A DNA stretch of 64,000 bases from PGYR01 sp048267165 (GTDB lineage: Bacteria; Bacteroidota; Ignavibacteria; Kapaibacteriales; UBA2268). Below the pieces are notes generated by a model. It had not been told where the DNA came from. It did no database searches and saw only the letters and a list, made by a program, of their open reading frames with translations. Location: contig JBLWYD010000006.1 of NCBI GenBank assembly GCA_048267165.1, positions 56,130 to 120,129 on the forward strand. Direction: 5' to 3'. Positions 17,901-26,341 of this stretch are shown here, in pieces; positions within the stretch are counted from its first letter, which is position 1, and every line of letters starts with the position of its first letter. The translations under genes and the position numbers were made by a program.

Positions 17901-20024
17901 CTAGTTACAAACTAGTGTACATTTTATTTTACCAGTTTTACTCTTACCCCAAATTTGCTTTTTCACAAATCCATGTCCATCTATCTCTACGGCTATACCA
18001 TTTGATTGGAGTACTGATATAGCCCTTCTCATAGAAAAACCAAGAACGTCGTGCTTTATGTCAGTGTCTGCGGTGGTAGTATCTATCTTAGCTAATGGAA
18101 ATCCAGTAGTAAGTACTAGTTCTTCGTTACCTTTCACCAATTGCCCCGGTTGAGGATACTGATTATATACGAATTTCCCGTCTTCTATTTCTTCGTGTTC
18201 AAAATGATACTTAGATAATACTCTATTAGCTTCCTTGGCTTTCATACCAACTATATTGGGCATCATTATACTATCATTTTCAGCTTTGAGTGTGTTTTTT
18301 ATGTCATCATATCCTTTGGAAAGCATCCATCTGGAAGCTATGTTCTTAAATATTGGAGCAGAGTTAAAACCACCGTAAATACTACGGCGTGGGTTTTCTA
18401 CTATTACTATCATTGCAATTTGAGGATTATCAGCAGGGAAGAACCCAGCAAAAGAAGCATTATAATCACTTTTAGAGTATCTTCCATTTGTGATTTTCTG
18501 CGACGTTCCAGTTTTACCAGCTATTTTCATTCGCTCTATTTGCGCTCTCTTGCCAGAACCACTGTCAACTACACCTACTAGCAAATCTGTCACTCTTAGT
18601 GCTGTTTCTTTTGAAATGACTTGTCTAACTTTTTCAGGTTTATTTTGCTTAATTATCTCACCAGCAGCTGTGCTAATCTCTTTAATTATGAATGGTCTCA
18701 TAAGATTCCCACCATTTGCCAAAGCTGCATAGGCATTAACTACTTGCAGTGGAGTTGAATTTAGTCCATAACCATGTCCCAAATATCGTTTGGTATTAGT
18801 GTGAAATTGCTTCGGCTTAGGTACGTATCCCGATACTTCACCGGGTAAATCTACATCAGTTGGTAATCCAAATCCAAAATCTCTTATATACTTATATAGC
18901 AATTCATTAGGTAATCGATTGGCAACTTCACCCATTATTATATTCGATGAATTTTGCATTGCCTCTCGGAAAGTAACTTTCCCCATACCATGTACATCAG
19001 CTATTCTAGCACCACCATGATATACGGCGATACCATTATGCCCATTTAGAACTTCGTCTTCTGTCACTAGGCCTTCCTCTATTCCCATAGCAGCTGTTAT
19101 CATCTTGAAGGTAGAACCGGGTTCTAGCACGTCGGTTATACCTCTCAGACGCATACCCTCATTCGAATGCTCATCTATATGATATGGGTCGAACATTGGG
19201 TAAGAAGCGATTGCTAATATTTCGCCTGTTTCTGGGCGAATAGCAATTACTGTTCCTGCCTCGGCTAATAGTCGCTCCATACCTGAGCGTAGCTCATACT
19301 CTACTATTCTTTGCAATTCAATGTCTATAGTTAACTGTATGCTATTGCCATGCACTGGCTCAACTACGGGCAAATCAGGTGAGGGACGCAACCTTCGTAA
19401 TCCATCGCGGTACATCTGCATAAACCCACTTCTACCATGAAGTACGGAATCATATTGCATTTCTAATCCACTAATGCCTTTGTTATCTATATTGGTGAAT
19501 CCGATAATCTGAGAGCCAGTCGCTCTGTAAGGGAAATTCCTCTTCGGTTCTTCTATTTTTAGTAGTCCTTTCTCACTAAGCGGTAGAGTGTTTATCAATA
19601 GATCTGGTGACACTCCCCTTTCTAACCAAACGAATGAGCCCTTCGCTCTATTTATTTTTGATTTATACTTTGACGCAGGTTTACCCAAATCCTTTGATAA
19701 AGCATCGCAAAGTTTATTGACGTTTACGAGTAGAGTTGGGTCAACAGCTATTGATATAGTCTTGAAAGTAGTAGCTACCAGATTACCATTTCTATCATAT
19801 ATATTACCTCTGTCCGCACGCAAATCAATTTTTGACTCATGTTGTCTTTTGGCAATTGCTGTATATTTCTCATTATCCAATATCTGTACTGAAAACAAAC
19901 GGACAACCACCAACACGAAACCAAATAGTATAAACCCCATCAAAGACCAAAATTTCCAAAATTTTCCTTTTGGTCCTTTATAATCTTCATTCTCTTCCAA
20001 ATATGTATTAATCTTTGTTTTCAT
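17901..20024 (-). CDS. ftsI: Penicillin-binding transpeptidase (FtsI/SpoVD type) with PASTA domain
   Basis: The ATG at 20024 (MKTKINTYLEE) is preferred over 20051 because GAGGA lies just before it; the protein is then 707 residues. It has one N-terminal membrane anchor (about 27-47), a PBP dimerisation domain starting RGNIYDRNGN, and a transpeptidase domain. Counted from the 20024 start, the active motifs are SxxK (Ser304-Lys307 in PGSTFK), SSN (about 358-360) and KTGT (about 503). One C-terminal PASTA domain follows (NIVGMKAKEANRVL... QYPQPGQLV). It cross-links septal peptidoglycan. It overlaps the ftsL-like gene by 17 bp, as in the usual ftsL-ftsI pair, but the rest of the division/wall cluster (mraZ, rsmH, mur genes) is absent here. 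Confidence 0.93.
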   Translation of the reverse strand: MKTKINTYLEENEDYKGPKGKFWKFWSLMGFILFGFVLVVVRLFSVQILDNEKYTAIAKRQHESKIDLRADRGNIYDRNGNLVATTFKTISIAVDPTLLVNVNKLCDALSKDLGKPASKYKSKINRAKGSFVWLERGVSPDLLINTLPLSEKGLLKIEEPKRNFPYRATGSQIIGFTNIDNKGISGLEMQYDSVLHGRSGFMQMYRDGLRRLRPSPDLPVVEPVHGNSIQLTIDIELQRIVEYELRSGMERLLAEAGTVIAIRPETGEILAIASYPMFDPYHIDEHSNEGMRLRGITDVLEPGSTFKMITAAMGIEEGLVTEDEVLNGHNGIAVYHGGARIADVHGMGKVTFREAMQNSSNIIMGEVANRLPNELLYKYIRDFGFGLPTDVDLPGEVSGYVPKPKQFHTNTKRYLGHGYGLNSTPLQVVNAYAALANGGNLMRPFIIKEISTAAGEIIKQNKPEKVRQVISKETALRVTDLLVGVVDSGSGKRAQIERMKIAGKTGTSQKITNGRYSKSDYNASFAGFFPADNPQIAMIVIVENPRRSIYGGFNSAPIFKNIASRWMLSKGYDDIKNTLKAENDSIMMPNIVGMKAKEANRVLSKYHFEHEEIEDGKFVYNQYPQPGQLVKGNEELVLTTGFPLAKIDTTTADTDIKHDVLGFSMRRAISVLQSNGIAVEIDGHGFVKKQIWGKSKTGKIKCTLVCN

Positions 20025-20355
20025 ATTCCTCAATGAAATATGGAGCTTCATCGGAAAGCGTCATATTCAAATTTTCAGTAGCTATTCGTATTATTCTTTC
20101 GGGAGATTGCAATCTTTTTACTCTACTATCCGCCATTTTTCTTTTATTTTCCAAATCGTCTATTTTTCGCTCTAGTGTGCGAATCTCACGAAGCAATTCG
20201 GTTGTATCATTCACATTACCAACATATAGCACACCAGCAGCGGCTATAATTACTAGGTATAGCACTATAACCCAACGGTTTAGGTTGAGCCAACTCTTAA
20301 AGAAAAGGACTATTTGAGATTTGTTATTCTTGATATTTACGCTGTTTTTATCCAC
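20008..20355 (-). CDS. ftsL: FtsL-like division protein
   Basis: A small bitopic protein of about 115 residues. It has a short basic cytosolic tail, one membrane segment (VIVLYLVIIAAAGVLYVG) and a leucine-zipper-like coiled coil (LLREIRTLERKIDDLENKRK), ending with the PERIIRIATENLNM motif common in FtsL. There is no ATG: GTG at 20355 follows a purine-rich GGGGAGAAG about 9 bases upstream and is preferred, while TTG at 20406 is possible. FtsL scaffolds FtsB and the FtsWI synthase. Position immediately before and overlapping ftsI supports the call. It is divergent from rho, with about 245 bp between starts. Confidence 0.8.
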   Translation of the reverse strand: MDKNSVNIKNNKSQIVLFFKSWLNLNRWVIVLYLVIIAAAGVLYVGNVNDTTELLREIRTLERKIDDLENKRKMADSRVKRLQSPERIIRIATENLNMTLSDEAPYFIEEYENKD

Positions 20356-20601
20356 TTTTTTATGCTTCTCCCCCCGAAGAAGATATTTATAATTGCAAAA
20401 TATCAAATCAATTAGAAGAAAAAAAATACTTTTTAATTTTTGAAATAAGAAAAAAAGTTATAACTTGCCTTTGAACGAACACACCGAGTATCCTATTTAT
20501 TCAAATAATAGACTTATTCTAACTACAAATCTCGTAGAAGTTCAATTCAAACTAAAAATCCAACAAATGAATATTATAAATTATTTCTTTAAAAAGACGT
20601 T

Positions 20602-21987
20602 ATGAAACAACGAGACAATAGAAGACCGAAGAGAAAATTCTCATCCGGCAGAGAAAACACTGGTTATAAGCGAACTAGCCATATAACTCCTTCACAATCA
20701 CCTCCTCCAGCTCCTATTATAGATATAGATGAGCTTAAAACTAAAAAAATCTCCGAGCTAAACGAAATATCAAAATCCCTAGGGATAACTGGTATTAGTG
20801 GACTCCGTAAGCAAGACCTTATCTTAAAAATAGTAGAAGAGCAACGCAACAAACGCGAGCAAACTGCTAACGATGATGGTCTATTAGCCAGCGGTGGAGT
20901 ATTAGAGGTATTGCCTGATGGTTATGGGTTCCTACGTTCTCAGAGTTATAACTACTTGCCGTCTCCCGACGATATCTATGTTTCACCGTCTCAGATAAAA
21001 AGATTCGGAATGCAAACTGGTGACACAGTTACCGGTATGGTACGTCCACCAAAAGAAGCAGAAAGATTCTACGCATTGCTAAAAGTTGAGACTATAAACT
21101 TCTCAGCTCCGGAAACAATCCGCGATAGAATTCTATTCGATAATTTGACTCCGCTATATCCTGAAGAAAAGATTAGCTTAGAATCATTACCTACTGATTA
21201 CTCTATGAGAATAGTAGATATGCTATCTCCAATCGGTAAAGGTCAGAGAGGACTAATAGTTGCACCACCTAAATCTGGTAAAACTGTTATCCTTCAAAAA
21301 ATGGCAAACGCTATAGCGCGTAATCATCCTGAAGTAAAGCTAATAGTTCTACTAATAGATGAAAGACCGGAAGAAGTAACGGATATGGAACGTTCTGTAA
21401 AAGCAGAAGTTGTCGCTTCTACGTTCGATGAGCCACCAGAAAGACACGTACAAGTGGCAGAAATGGTAATCGAAAAATCGAAAAGACTAGTAGAAGCTGG
21501 GCAAGATGTAGTTATCCTACTTGACTCTATTACTCGTCTAGCTCGTGCATACAACACAGTCATACCTCACTCTGGTAAAATACTATCGGGTGGTGTGGAT
21601 GCAAATGCACTTCACAAACCGAAGAGATTCTTTGGTGCTGCTCGTAATATAGAGGGTGGCGGTTCACTAACTATCATAGCGACTACTCTAATCGAAACTG
21701 GCTCTAAGATGGATGATGTAATCTTCGAAGAGTTCAAAGGTACTGGTAATATGGAGCTAGTATTAGACAGAAAAATCTCGAATAGAAGAGTATATCCTGC
21801 TATTGAGGTTAATAAATCTGGTACTAGAAAAGAAGAACTACTAATAGACGAAGACAAACTTCGCCGTATATGGGTACTTCGTAAAGTGCTAAACGAAATG
21901 GAATCTGTCCAAGCCGTTGAGTTCTTACTAGACCGACTACGCAACACTGAGAACAACGACCAATTCTTAAATGGTCTGAATTCTTAG
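20602..21987 (+). CDS. rho: Transcription termination factor Rho
   Basis: A 461-residue RNA-dependent ATPase that ends transcription. The N-terminus (1-40) is basic and Pro/Arg/Ser-rich. It is followed by a Rho_N domain (IDELKTKKISELNEISKSLGI, about 42-82), an RNA-binding cold-shock-like domain (GVLEVLPDGYGFLRS, about 99-165) and a RecA-type motor. Walker A is PPKSGKT (about 222-228), Walker B is VVILLDSITRL, and the Q/R-loop region contains GGVDANALHKPKRFFGAARN. All core parts are intact. It is divergent from ftsL-ftsI, in an AT-rich intergenic region of about 245 bp. Confidence 0.97.
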   Translation: MKQRDNRRPKRKFSSGRENTGYKRTSHITPSQSPPPAPIIDIDELKTKKISELNEISKSLGITGISGLRKQDLILKIVEEQRNKREQTANDDGLLASGGVLEVLPDGYGFLRSQSYNYLPSPDDIYVSPSQIKRFGMQTGDTVTGMVRPPKEAERFYALLKVETINFSAPETIRDRILFDNLTPLYPEEKISLESLPTDYSMRIVDMLSPIGKGQRGLIVAPPKSGKTVILQKMANAIARNHPEVKLIVLLIDERPEEVTDMERSVKAEVVASTFDEPPERHVQVAEMVIEKSKRLVEAGQDVVILLDSITRLARAYNTVIPHSGKILSGGVDANALHKPKRFFGAARNIEGGGSLTIIATTLIETGSKMDDVIFEEFKGTGNMELVLDRKISNRRVYPAIEVNKSGTRKEELLIDEDKLRRIWVLRKVLNEMESVQAVEFLLDRLRNTENNDQFLNGLNS

Positions 21988-22013
21988 TAGAAATAAGAAA
22001 TCGAAATCGAAAT

Positions 22014-22046
22014 GTGGCTGCCTGAATTGGGTGGCCATTTTTTTTG
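22014..22046 (+). terminator. Probable weak intrinsic terminator of rho
   Basis: GGC-TG-CC at 22016-22022 faces GG-TG-GCC around a short loop (the TG pairs form an internal bulge), followed by a run of eight T (22038-22045). Confidence 0.55.
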
Positions 22047-22127
22047 TTATACCAATTAGAAGTACCCTTAAATTGCTAATTTTTTGTATTTTGTAATTAA
22101 ATATTTACAAATACCATATTTATTAAG

Positions 22128-23363
22128 ATGAAAAAGCAATCAATTATTCTATTTATAGTTCTATCAACTGTACTTAGCTCCCAGACTTGGACAAACTATG
22201 ATTTAAAAGATTTGGGTATTTACGATAGACAACTAAATGATTTGGACATTGATTCTAAACAAAATATTTGGTTTGCATCAATAAGTGGTTTACTAAAATT
22301 TGATGGTTTTAATTGGACTGTTTATGATACTTTGAATTCTGACATAACAAGTAATGAACTTTACTCTGTCGGTATAGATAGAAATGATATTATTTGGTGT
22401 GGTTTAAGCGAAGTTGATGGTGTTAGTGTTTTTGATGGTGAAAATTGGATTGCTTATAATGTAAACAACTCGTCATTTGATGCGTTTCAAGTTTATGATA
22501 TTACGTTTGATAAAAATAATATTGCTTGGATTGGAACTGCAGAATTCCTTTGGAGATTTGAAAACAATAGTTGGTCAAGGATTAGACATGTATTTGAAAA
22601 TAATAATAATGAAGTCTTTGAAATAGAGCTAGATAGGAATAATGATATTTGGTTTACCACTTCTTATTATGGAATGTTTAAATATTCCAATGGCAATTTA
22701 GATAATTACGCTCATATTAATCCTTATTATTATGATGGGCTTGCAATAGACAGTGCTAATAATGTATGGGTTTTTAACAATCAAAACTCCTTAATGCATT
22801 TAAACACTATTTCAAAAGAATGGGTAGTTAGAGACACTACAGAAACCCCAATTAGCTCTGGCTTTAATATTCCACATACAATTATAGTCGATAAATTTAA
22901 CAATCTTTGGATTACGGAGAAAAGTAACCTTCATCATTTCAATCCCGAAACAGAATTATGGGAAACATATACTGCACCAGATAGTCTCTACAATCCATCA
23001 GGTCATTCAAGTTTTACAGACTTCAAACTAGATGCAAACGGCAATTTTTGGTTTATTACAGCTGGGGCTGGCGTCTTCAAACTCAGTGATGTAATCACAG
23101 ATGTAAAGGAAGAACAAATATTTAAGAATATATCAATATATCCCAACCCAACTAACACACTACTAACTTATGAAACTAATAATATCACTTCTATTGTTCA
23201 ACAAAGTATCGTTGATTTGTCAGGCAAAGTTATCATAAATAATAATACTTACCTCACCACAAGTAATACTATAAATGTAAGTAAACTTCAATCGGGTGTT
23301 TATTTCTTACAATTAACAGATATGAATGATGTCAAATACTCTAAGAAGTTTGTGGTGGAGTAG
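22128..23363 (+). CDS. Two-component-regulator-propeller-like T9SS protein
   Basis: A 411-residue secreted protein with a signal peptide (1-about 19). It carries at least five Reg_prop-like blades with the pattern x-D-x2-N-x-[IV]-W-[FI] (for example SKQNIWFAS, RNDIIWCGL, KNNIAWIGT, RNNDIWFTT, KFNNLWITE). The last about 75 residues are a T9SS sorting domain with ISIYPNPTN and a QSGVYFLQLTD motif. The propeller resembles the input domain of hybrid two-component systems, but no kinase domain is attached. It may bind a ligand at the cell surface. Codon use looks richer in TTT, AAT and TTA than in neighbouring rho. Confidence 0.8.
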   Translation: MKKQSIILFIVLSTVLSSQTWTNYDLKDLGIYDRQLNDLDIDSKQNIWFASISGLLKFDGFNWTVYDTLNSDITSNELYSVGIDRNDIIWCGLSEVDGVSVFDGENWIAYNVNNSSFDAFQVYDITFDKNNIAWIGTAEFLWRFENNSWSRIRHVFENNNNEVFEIELDRNNDIWFTTSYYGMFKYSNGNLDNYAHINPYYYDGLAIDSANNVWVFNNQNSLMHLNTISKEWVVRDTTETPISSGFNIPHTIIVDKFNNLWITEKSNLHHFNPETELWETYTAPDSLYNPSGHSSFTDFKLDANGNFWFITAGAGVFKLSDVITDVKEEQIFKNISIYPNPTNTLLTYETNNITSIVQQSIVDLSGKVIINNNTYLTTSNTINVSKLQSGVYFLQLTDMNDVKYSKKFVVE

Positions 23364-23367
23364 TGAA

Positions 23368-23425
23368 ATTCCCCTCTTTAAGCAACGCGAAAGAGGGGTG
23401 GCAGCTTTAGCTGACGGGGTGTTTG
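23368..23425 (+). repeat. Dispersed double-hairpin repeat, family E (copy 1)
   Basis: The unit reads ATTCCCCTCTTT...AAAGAGGGG-TGGCAGC-TTTA-GCTGACGGGGTG: a GC-rich hairpin followed by a short CAGC/GCTG hairpin. It starts right after the stop codon of the propeller gene. An inverted copy lies at 23508-23569. The pair occupies the 270-bp gap between two convergent genes and may act as a bidirectional terminator. Confidence 0.75.
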
Positions 23426-23507
23426 TAGAATAGAAAGACAGAATAGAGAAAAAAAGTATAAAATTAGATTTAAAGAATCAGTTAATAACAAGCTTTGTGG
23501 ATATGTA

Positions 23508-23569
23508 AATACCCCGTCAGACACACTGCGTGCGTCTGCCACCCCTTTTCTCGAAAAGGGGAATTACAA
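23508..23569 (-). repeat. Dispersed double-hairpin repeat, family E (copy 2, inverted)
   Basis: On the minus strand it reads ATTCCCC-stem-GGGGTGGCAG-stem-CTGACGGGGT, the same architecture as 23368-23425, with a different second stem (GACGCAC...GTGTGTC). The conserved parts are the outer CCCC/GGGG arms and the GGTGGCAG and CTGACGGGGT blocks. Confidence 0.75.
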
Positions 23570-23633
23570 TATTATTACTTCAAATCGGCAAACTTTGGGT
23601 ATTAAAGTTTTAGACTGTTAGTTATCTATGTGT

Positions 23634-24293
23634 CTATTTCACATGCCCCTTGGCTTGCAATTCCTCTATCACATCTTCAGCAAATTTCTCGATAATTGTT
23701 TCTATGTCCATACCTACCATATTCACCTGAGCAGAGGTGCTCGAGTATCCCTTCCAAGCCGTTTTATTACTTGTAACATCTATCAGATCAGCTTGGAATT
23801 GATTATTCATATATACATCTACGTCATTCGTTACATAAGTATTAGATTCAGTTATAGTCGCGTCTTTGCCATTTTTTTTCTTAATAGTCCTAGTCTCTGT
23901 GTTAGTATGTATTTGCGGAGTTACTCTTTCATTCACATTTTCATCGATAATTTCAATCTTGATAAACCCATCGAAACCATTTTTAGTTAACTGCGATTGG
24001 AAATCGGCTTCGTCCCATGTTCTAGTGGGTGTGAATATCATAGATCCTTCCACTGCGTAAATCCCTGCGGCTTTGAATTCTTCTGTAAATACCCTCTCCA
24101 CCAAAGCACGTCTATTAAGGTTTTGCTCAACCGAATAAACACAGAATTTGGCATATTTCTTATTTACAAAGTCTGGGTCAGTATAAGAAGTAGTCTCTAT
24201 AGAGACGCAGGAAGTTGCGACCACAGACACTAATATTAATAGTATGAGGTTCTTATAATTGCTTTTCAATTTAGATTGTAGATTAGATTTCAT
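23634..24293 (-). CDS. Hypothetical lipoprotein (DUF4136-like)
   Basis: A 219-residue protein with a basic N-region and a lipobox VATSC (Cys29). After the cysteine come VSIETTSYTDPDFV, then a mixed alpha/beta domain with GFDGFIKIEIIDENVNERV and a closing segment VDVYMNNQFQADLIDVTSNKTAWKGYSS. The pattern resembles DUF4136-type lipoproteins, which are envelope-associated and of unknown function. The C-terminal helix (VNMVGMDIETIIEKFAEDVIEEL) is typical of that fold. It is divergent from the DUF302 gene, and its 3' end faces the family E repeat pair. The family call is tentative. Confidence 0.65.
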   Translation of the reverse strand: MKSNLQSKLKSNYKNLILLILVSVVATSCVSIETTSYTDPDFVNKKYAKFCVYSVEQNLNRRALVERVFTEEFKAAGIYAVEGSMIFTPTRTWDEADFQSQLTKNGFDGFIKIEIIDENVNERVTPQIHTNTETRTIKKKNGKDATITESNTYVTNDVDVYMNNQFQADLIDVTSNKTAWKGYSSTSAQVNMVGMDIETIIEKFAEDVIEELQAKGHVK

Positions 24294-24430
24294 TTGGGTT
24301 TCCTTACTTAGATTGTTGATTGTTAATATAGAAAGTTTAAAAACAAAATATTTTGTTTTGTACTACTTCATAACATACAATACTGGATAAATTAAAAATA
24401 AGTTTCACATAAATTTAGGACAATAGTAAT

Positions 24431-24820
24431 ATGAACTACTCATATAGCACAAAGGTAAAAGGCGAATTCGAAGAAGTCATAGATAGAGTAACTGCCGAAC
24501 TAAAAACGGAAGGGTTTGGCGTACTAACTCAGATTGATATTACTAAAACTTTGAAAGAAAAAATAGATGTAGATTTCAAAAAGTATCGTATATTAGGAGC
24601 ATGCAACCCGCATTTTGCTCATAAGGCACTAAGCATAGAAGAAAAAGTTGGCGTTATGCTTCCTTGCAACGTGATAGTAGTAGAAGCTGGAGCAGGCGAA
24701 TTCGAAGTTTCAGCAGTTAGCCCTATGGCATCAATGCAAGCAATAGGAAACGAGGCTTTGGGTGCAATAGCATTAGAAGTAGAAGAAAAACTGAAATCCG
24801 TAATTAATAGGTTAAAATAA
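24431..24820 (+). CDS. DUF302 family protein
   Basis: A 129-residue protein with the DUF302 pattern: an N-terminal GFGVLTQIDITKTLKEK and the central RILGACNPHFAHKAL, then GVMLPCNVIVVEAGAGEFEV. No signal peptide. DUF302 proteins are small alpha/beta proteins of unknown function, often encoded beside redox or envelope genes. The stop codon directly abuts the TTG start of the following outer membrane protein gene, so the two are probably co-translated. Confidence 0.9.
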   Translation: MNYSYSTKVKGEFEEVIDRVTAELKTEGFGVLTQIDITKTLKEKIDVDFKKYRILGACNPHFAHKALSIEEKVGVMLPCNVIVVEAGAGEFEVSAVSPMASMQAIGNEALGAIALEVEEKLKSVINRLK

Positions 24821-25441
24821 TTGAAGTTTATAATAGCTGTAATATTATTATTTGCAAGTAGTGCTTTGTATTCGCAAGAGCTACCGGGTGGACAGTTCGA
24901 TAGGTACGAGACAGAGCCAATGCAAACAAACAGCAAAAACAAGGCGATGATTACAGCAAAATACAAATATACTACAAATGATAGCTATGCTATGAATGAT
25001 TTGGGTGTCAAACTGGGCGTGTATGCTAGTGAAGATTTGGTGGTCGGTGCTCATTACTTCTATATATTTGATAATTCTGTGGTTTTTAGTCCAAATGAAG
25101 ATGGTCTCAAGGCAGCATTACTTTATGATTTATTTGGTATAAACATAGATTATTTCGTTTCTAATAGCTATACTCTCCCCTTTTCAGTTGGATTGAATAT
25201 CAGCACTGGGCAAGCAACATATACAAGCTTTGGTAACTCTCCTGTAAGCGATGATCTAACAGGTGATTGGCTATTCAATATTGAGCCAGAAGCGAACCTC
25301 TATTTTCATATAACTCATACATTATTGATAGATTTTAATATCGGCTATCGTTTTATTTCAGGATTGGAATATAACGGAATCGAAAATTCAGACCTATCTG
25401 GTTTTGTCGGTGGTATTGGACTTACGCTTACTATTCAATAA
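24821..25441 (+). CDS. Outer membrane beta-barrel protein (TTG start)
   Basis: A 206-residue protein that begins with TTG immediately after the DUF302 stop. TTG is favoured because it gives a clean signal peptide (MKFIIAVILLFASSALYSQ). The rest consists of alternating amphipathic strands with aromatic belts (DLVVGAHYFYIF, LYFHITHTLLIDFNIGYRF) and ends in a strand with terminal hydrophobics (GGIGLTLTIQ), as expected for a small outer membrane barrel of about eight strands. No specific family could be named. Adjacency to DUF302 may be functional but is unexplained. Confidence 0.75.
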   Translation: MKFIIAVILLFASSALYSQELPGGQFDRYETEPMQTNSKNKAMITAKYKYTTNDSYAMNDLGVKLGVYASEDLVVGAHYFYIFDNSVVFSPNEDGLKAALLYDLFGINIDYFVSNSYTLPFSVGLNISTGQATYTSFGNSPVSDDLTGDWLFNIEPEANLYFHITHTLLIDFNIGYRFISGLEYNGIENSDLSGFVGGIGLTLTIQ

Positions 25442-25592
25442 TTATTAATCTTACGTAATGCCATATCAATTAACTAGATACCGCGGTCACTTAAGAACAT
25501 AATTTTGTTTTCTAAAATAATTTTCGTTACTTGCTCTTTAGGGCTGTGTCAAAAGGCATAATTCTTATATTTCTAACAACCATTAGGTTCTC

Positions 25593-26303
25593 TTGGATTT
25601 ATCTATACTCTTTGGATTCATAGTTGGTGTTGTTTTGGCTCTGCCACCTGGACCGGTTGGAGTTACAGCTATTGAGATAGGGCTATTCCAGAACAAAAAG
25701 GCAGGTTTTAAGCTTGCACTTGGCAATGCCATAATGGACTTTATCTACTGTTTGGGCGTTATATTCGCCACATCAGCGGCTATCTCTACCCTTAGTAGTT
25801 TTTCCAAAGATTACCCAGCAGCATACCTAGTATTCCAAATTGGAGCAATTTCAGCTCTATTTATAATTGGGTTCCTAAATCTAAAAGCAAAGAAAAGAAA
25901 AGTAAAAAAAGGCGATGAAGCGACGAGTGGCTACGCTTCCAAAATTAGCAAGAAAGGACCTCTATTTTTAGGTATTGCAATAGCACTGACTAACCTAGCA
26001 AACCCCACGTTTTTACCTTCTCTTGCGGCAGTTACTATATGGGTACACGAAGCTGGTATGACTACTGGTGGAGCAGTTTCTAACTTCCTTTTCGCTCTCG
26101 GATTCGGGTTAGGCAACCTATTTTGGGTTAATTTTATTGCCTCAATTACGAACAAATATAAGCACAAATTCTCTACTAATATGATATTCAGAATCAAACA
26201 AGCAGCTGGTGTTACATTCATTGGCTTTGGTACTTTCCTCGGATTCAGACTAATATCACTAGGTAAATTACCAGAAATGCTACGTTTCTTAATAGCATTC
26301 TAA
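25593..26303 (+). CDS. LysE-family exporter (TTG start)
   Basis: A 236-residue membrane protein with six predicted helices and the LysE hallmark near the N-terminus (VLALPPGPVGVTAIEIGL). The second half contains GIAIALTNLANPTFLPSLAAV, the conserved N-P loop. The start is TTG at 25593; no upstream ATG is in frame, and AGG lies about 8 bases before it. LysE-type carriers export amino acids or related small molecules by proton motive force; the substrate is unknown. About 40 bp separate it from the lycopene cyclase gene, so they may share a transcript. Confidence 0.85.
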   Translation: MDLSILFGFIVGVVLALPPGPVGVTAIEIGLFQNKKAGFKLALGNAIMDFIYCLGVIFATSAAISTLSSFSKDYPAAYLVFQIGAISALFIIGFLNLKAKKRKVKKGDEATSGYASKISKKGPLFLGIAIALTNLANPTFLPSLAAVTIWVHEAGMTTGGAVSNFLFALGFGLGNLFWVNFIASITNKYKHKFSTNMIFRIKQAAGVTFIGFGTFLGFRLISLGKLPEMLRFLIAF

Positions 26304-26341
26304 ATTCATAATAATTCTAACCTTTATTCGCCTAACAATCT

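Noticed and set aside
22128..23363. Hybrid two-component sensor
   Set aside because: Only propeller blades and a sorting domain are present; there is no membrane segment, HisKA or HATPase domain.
23628..23990. 120-residue plus-strand frame opposite the 219-residue lipoprotein
   Set aside because: The minus-strand frame has a signal peptide and lipobox; this one has neither.
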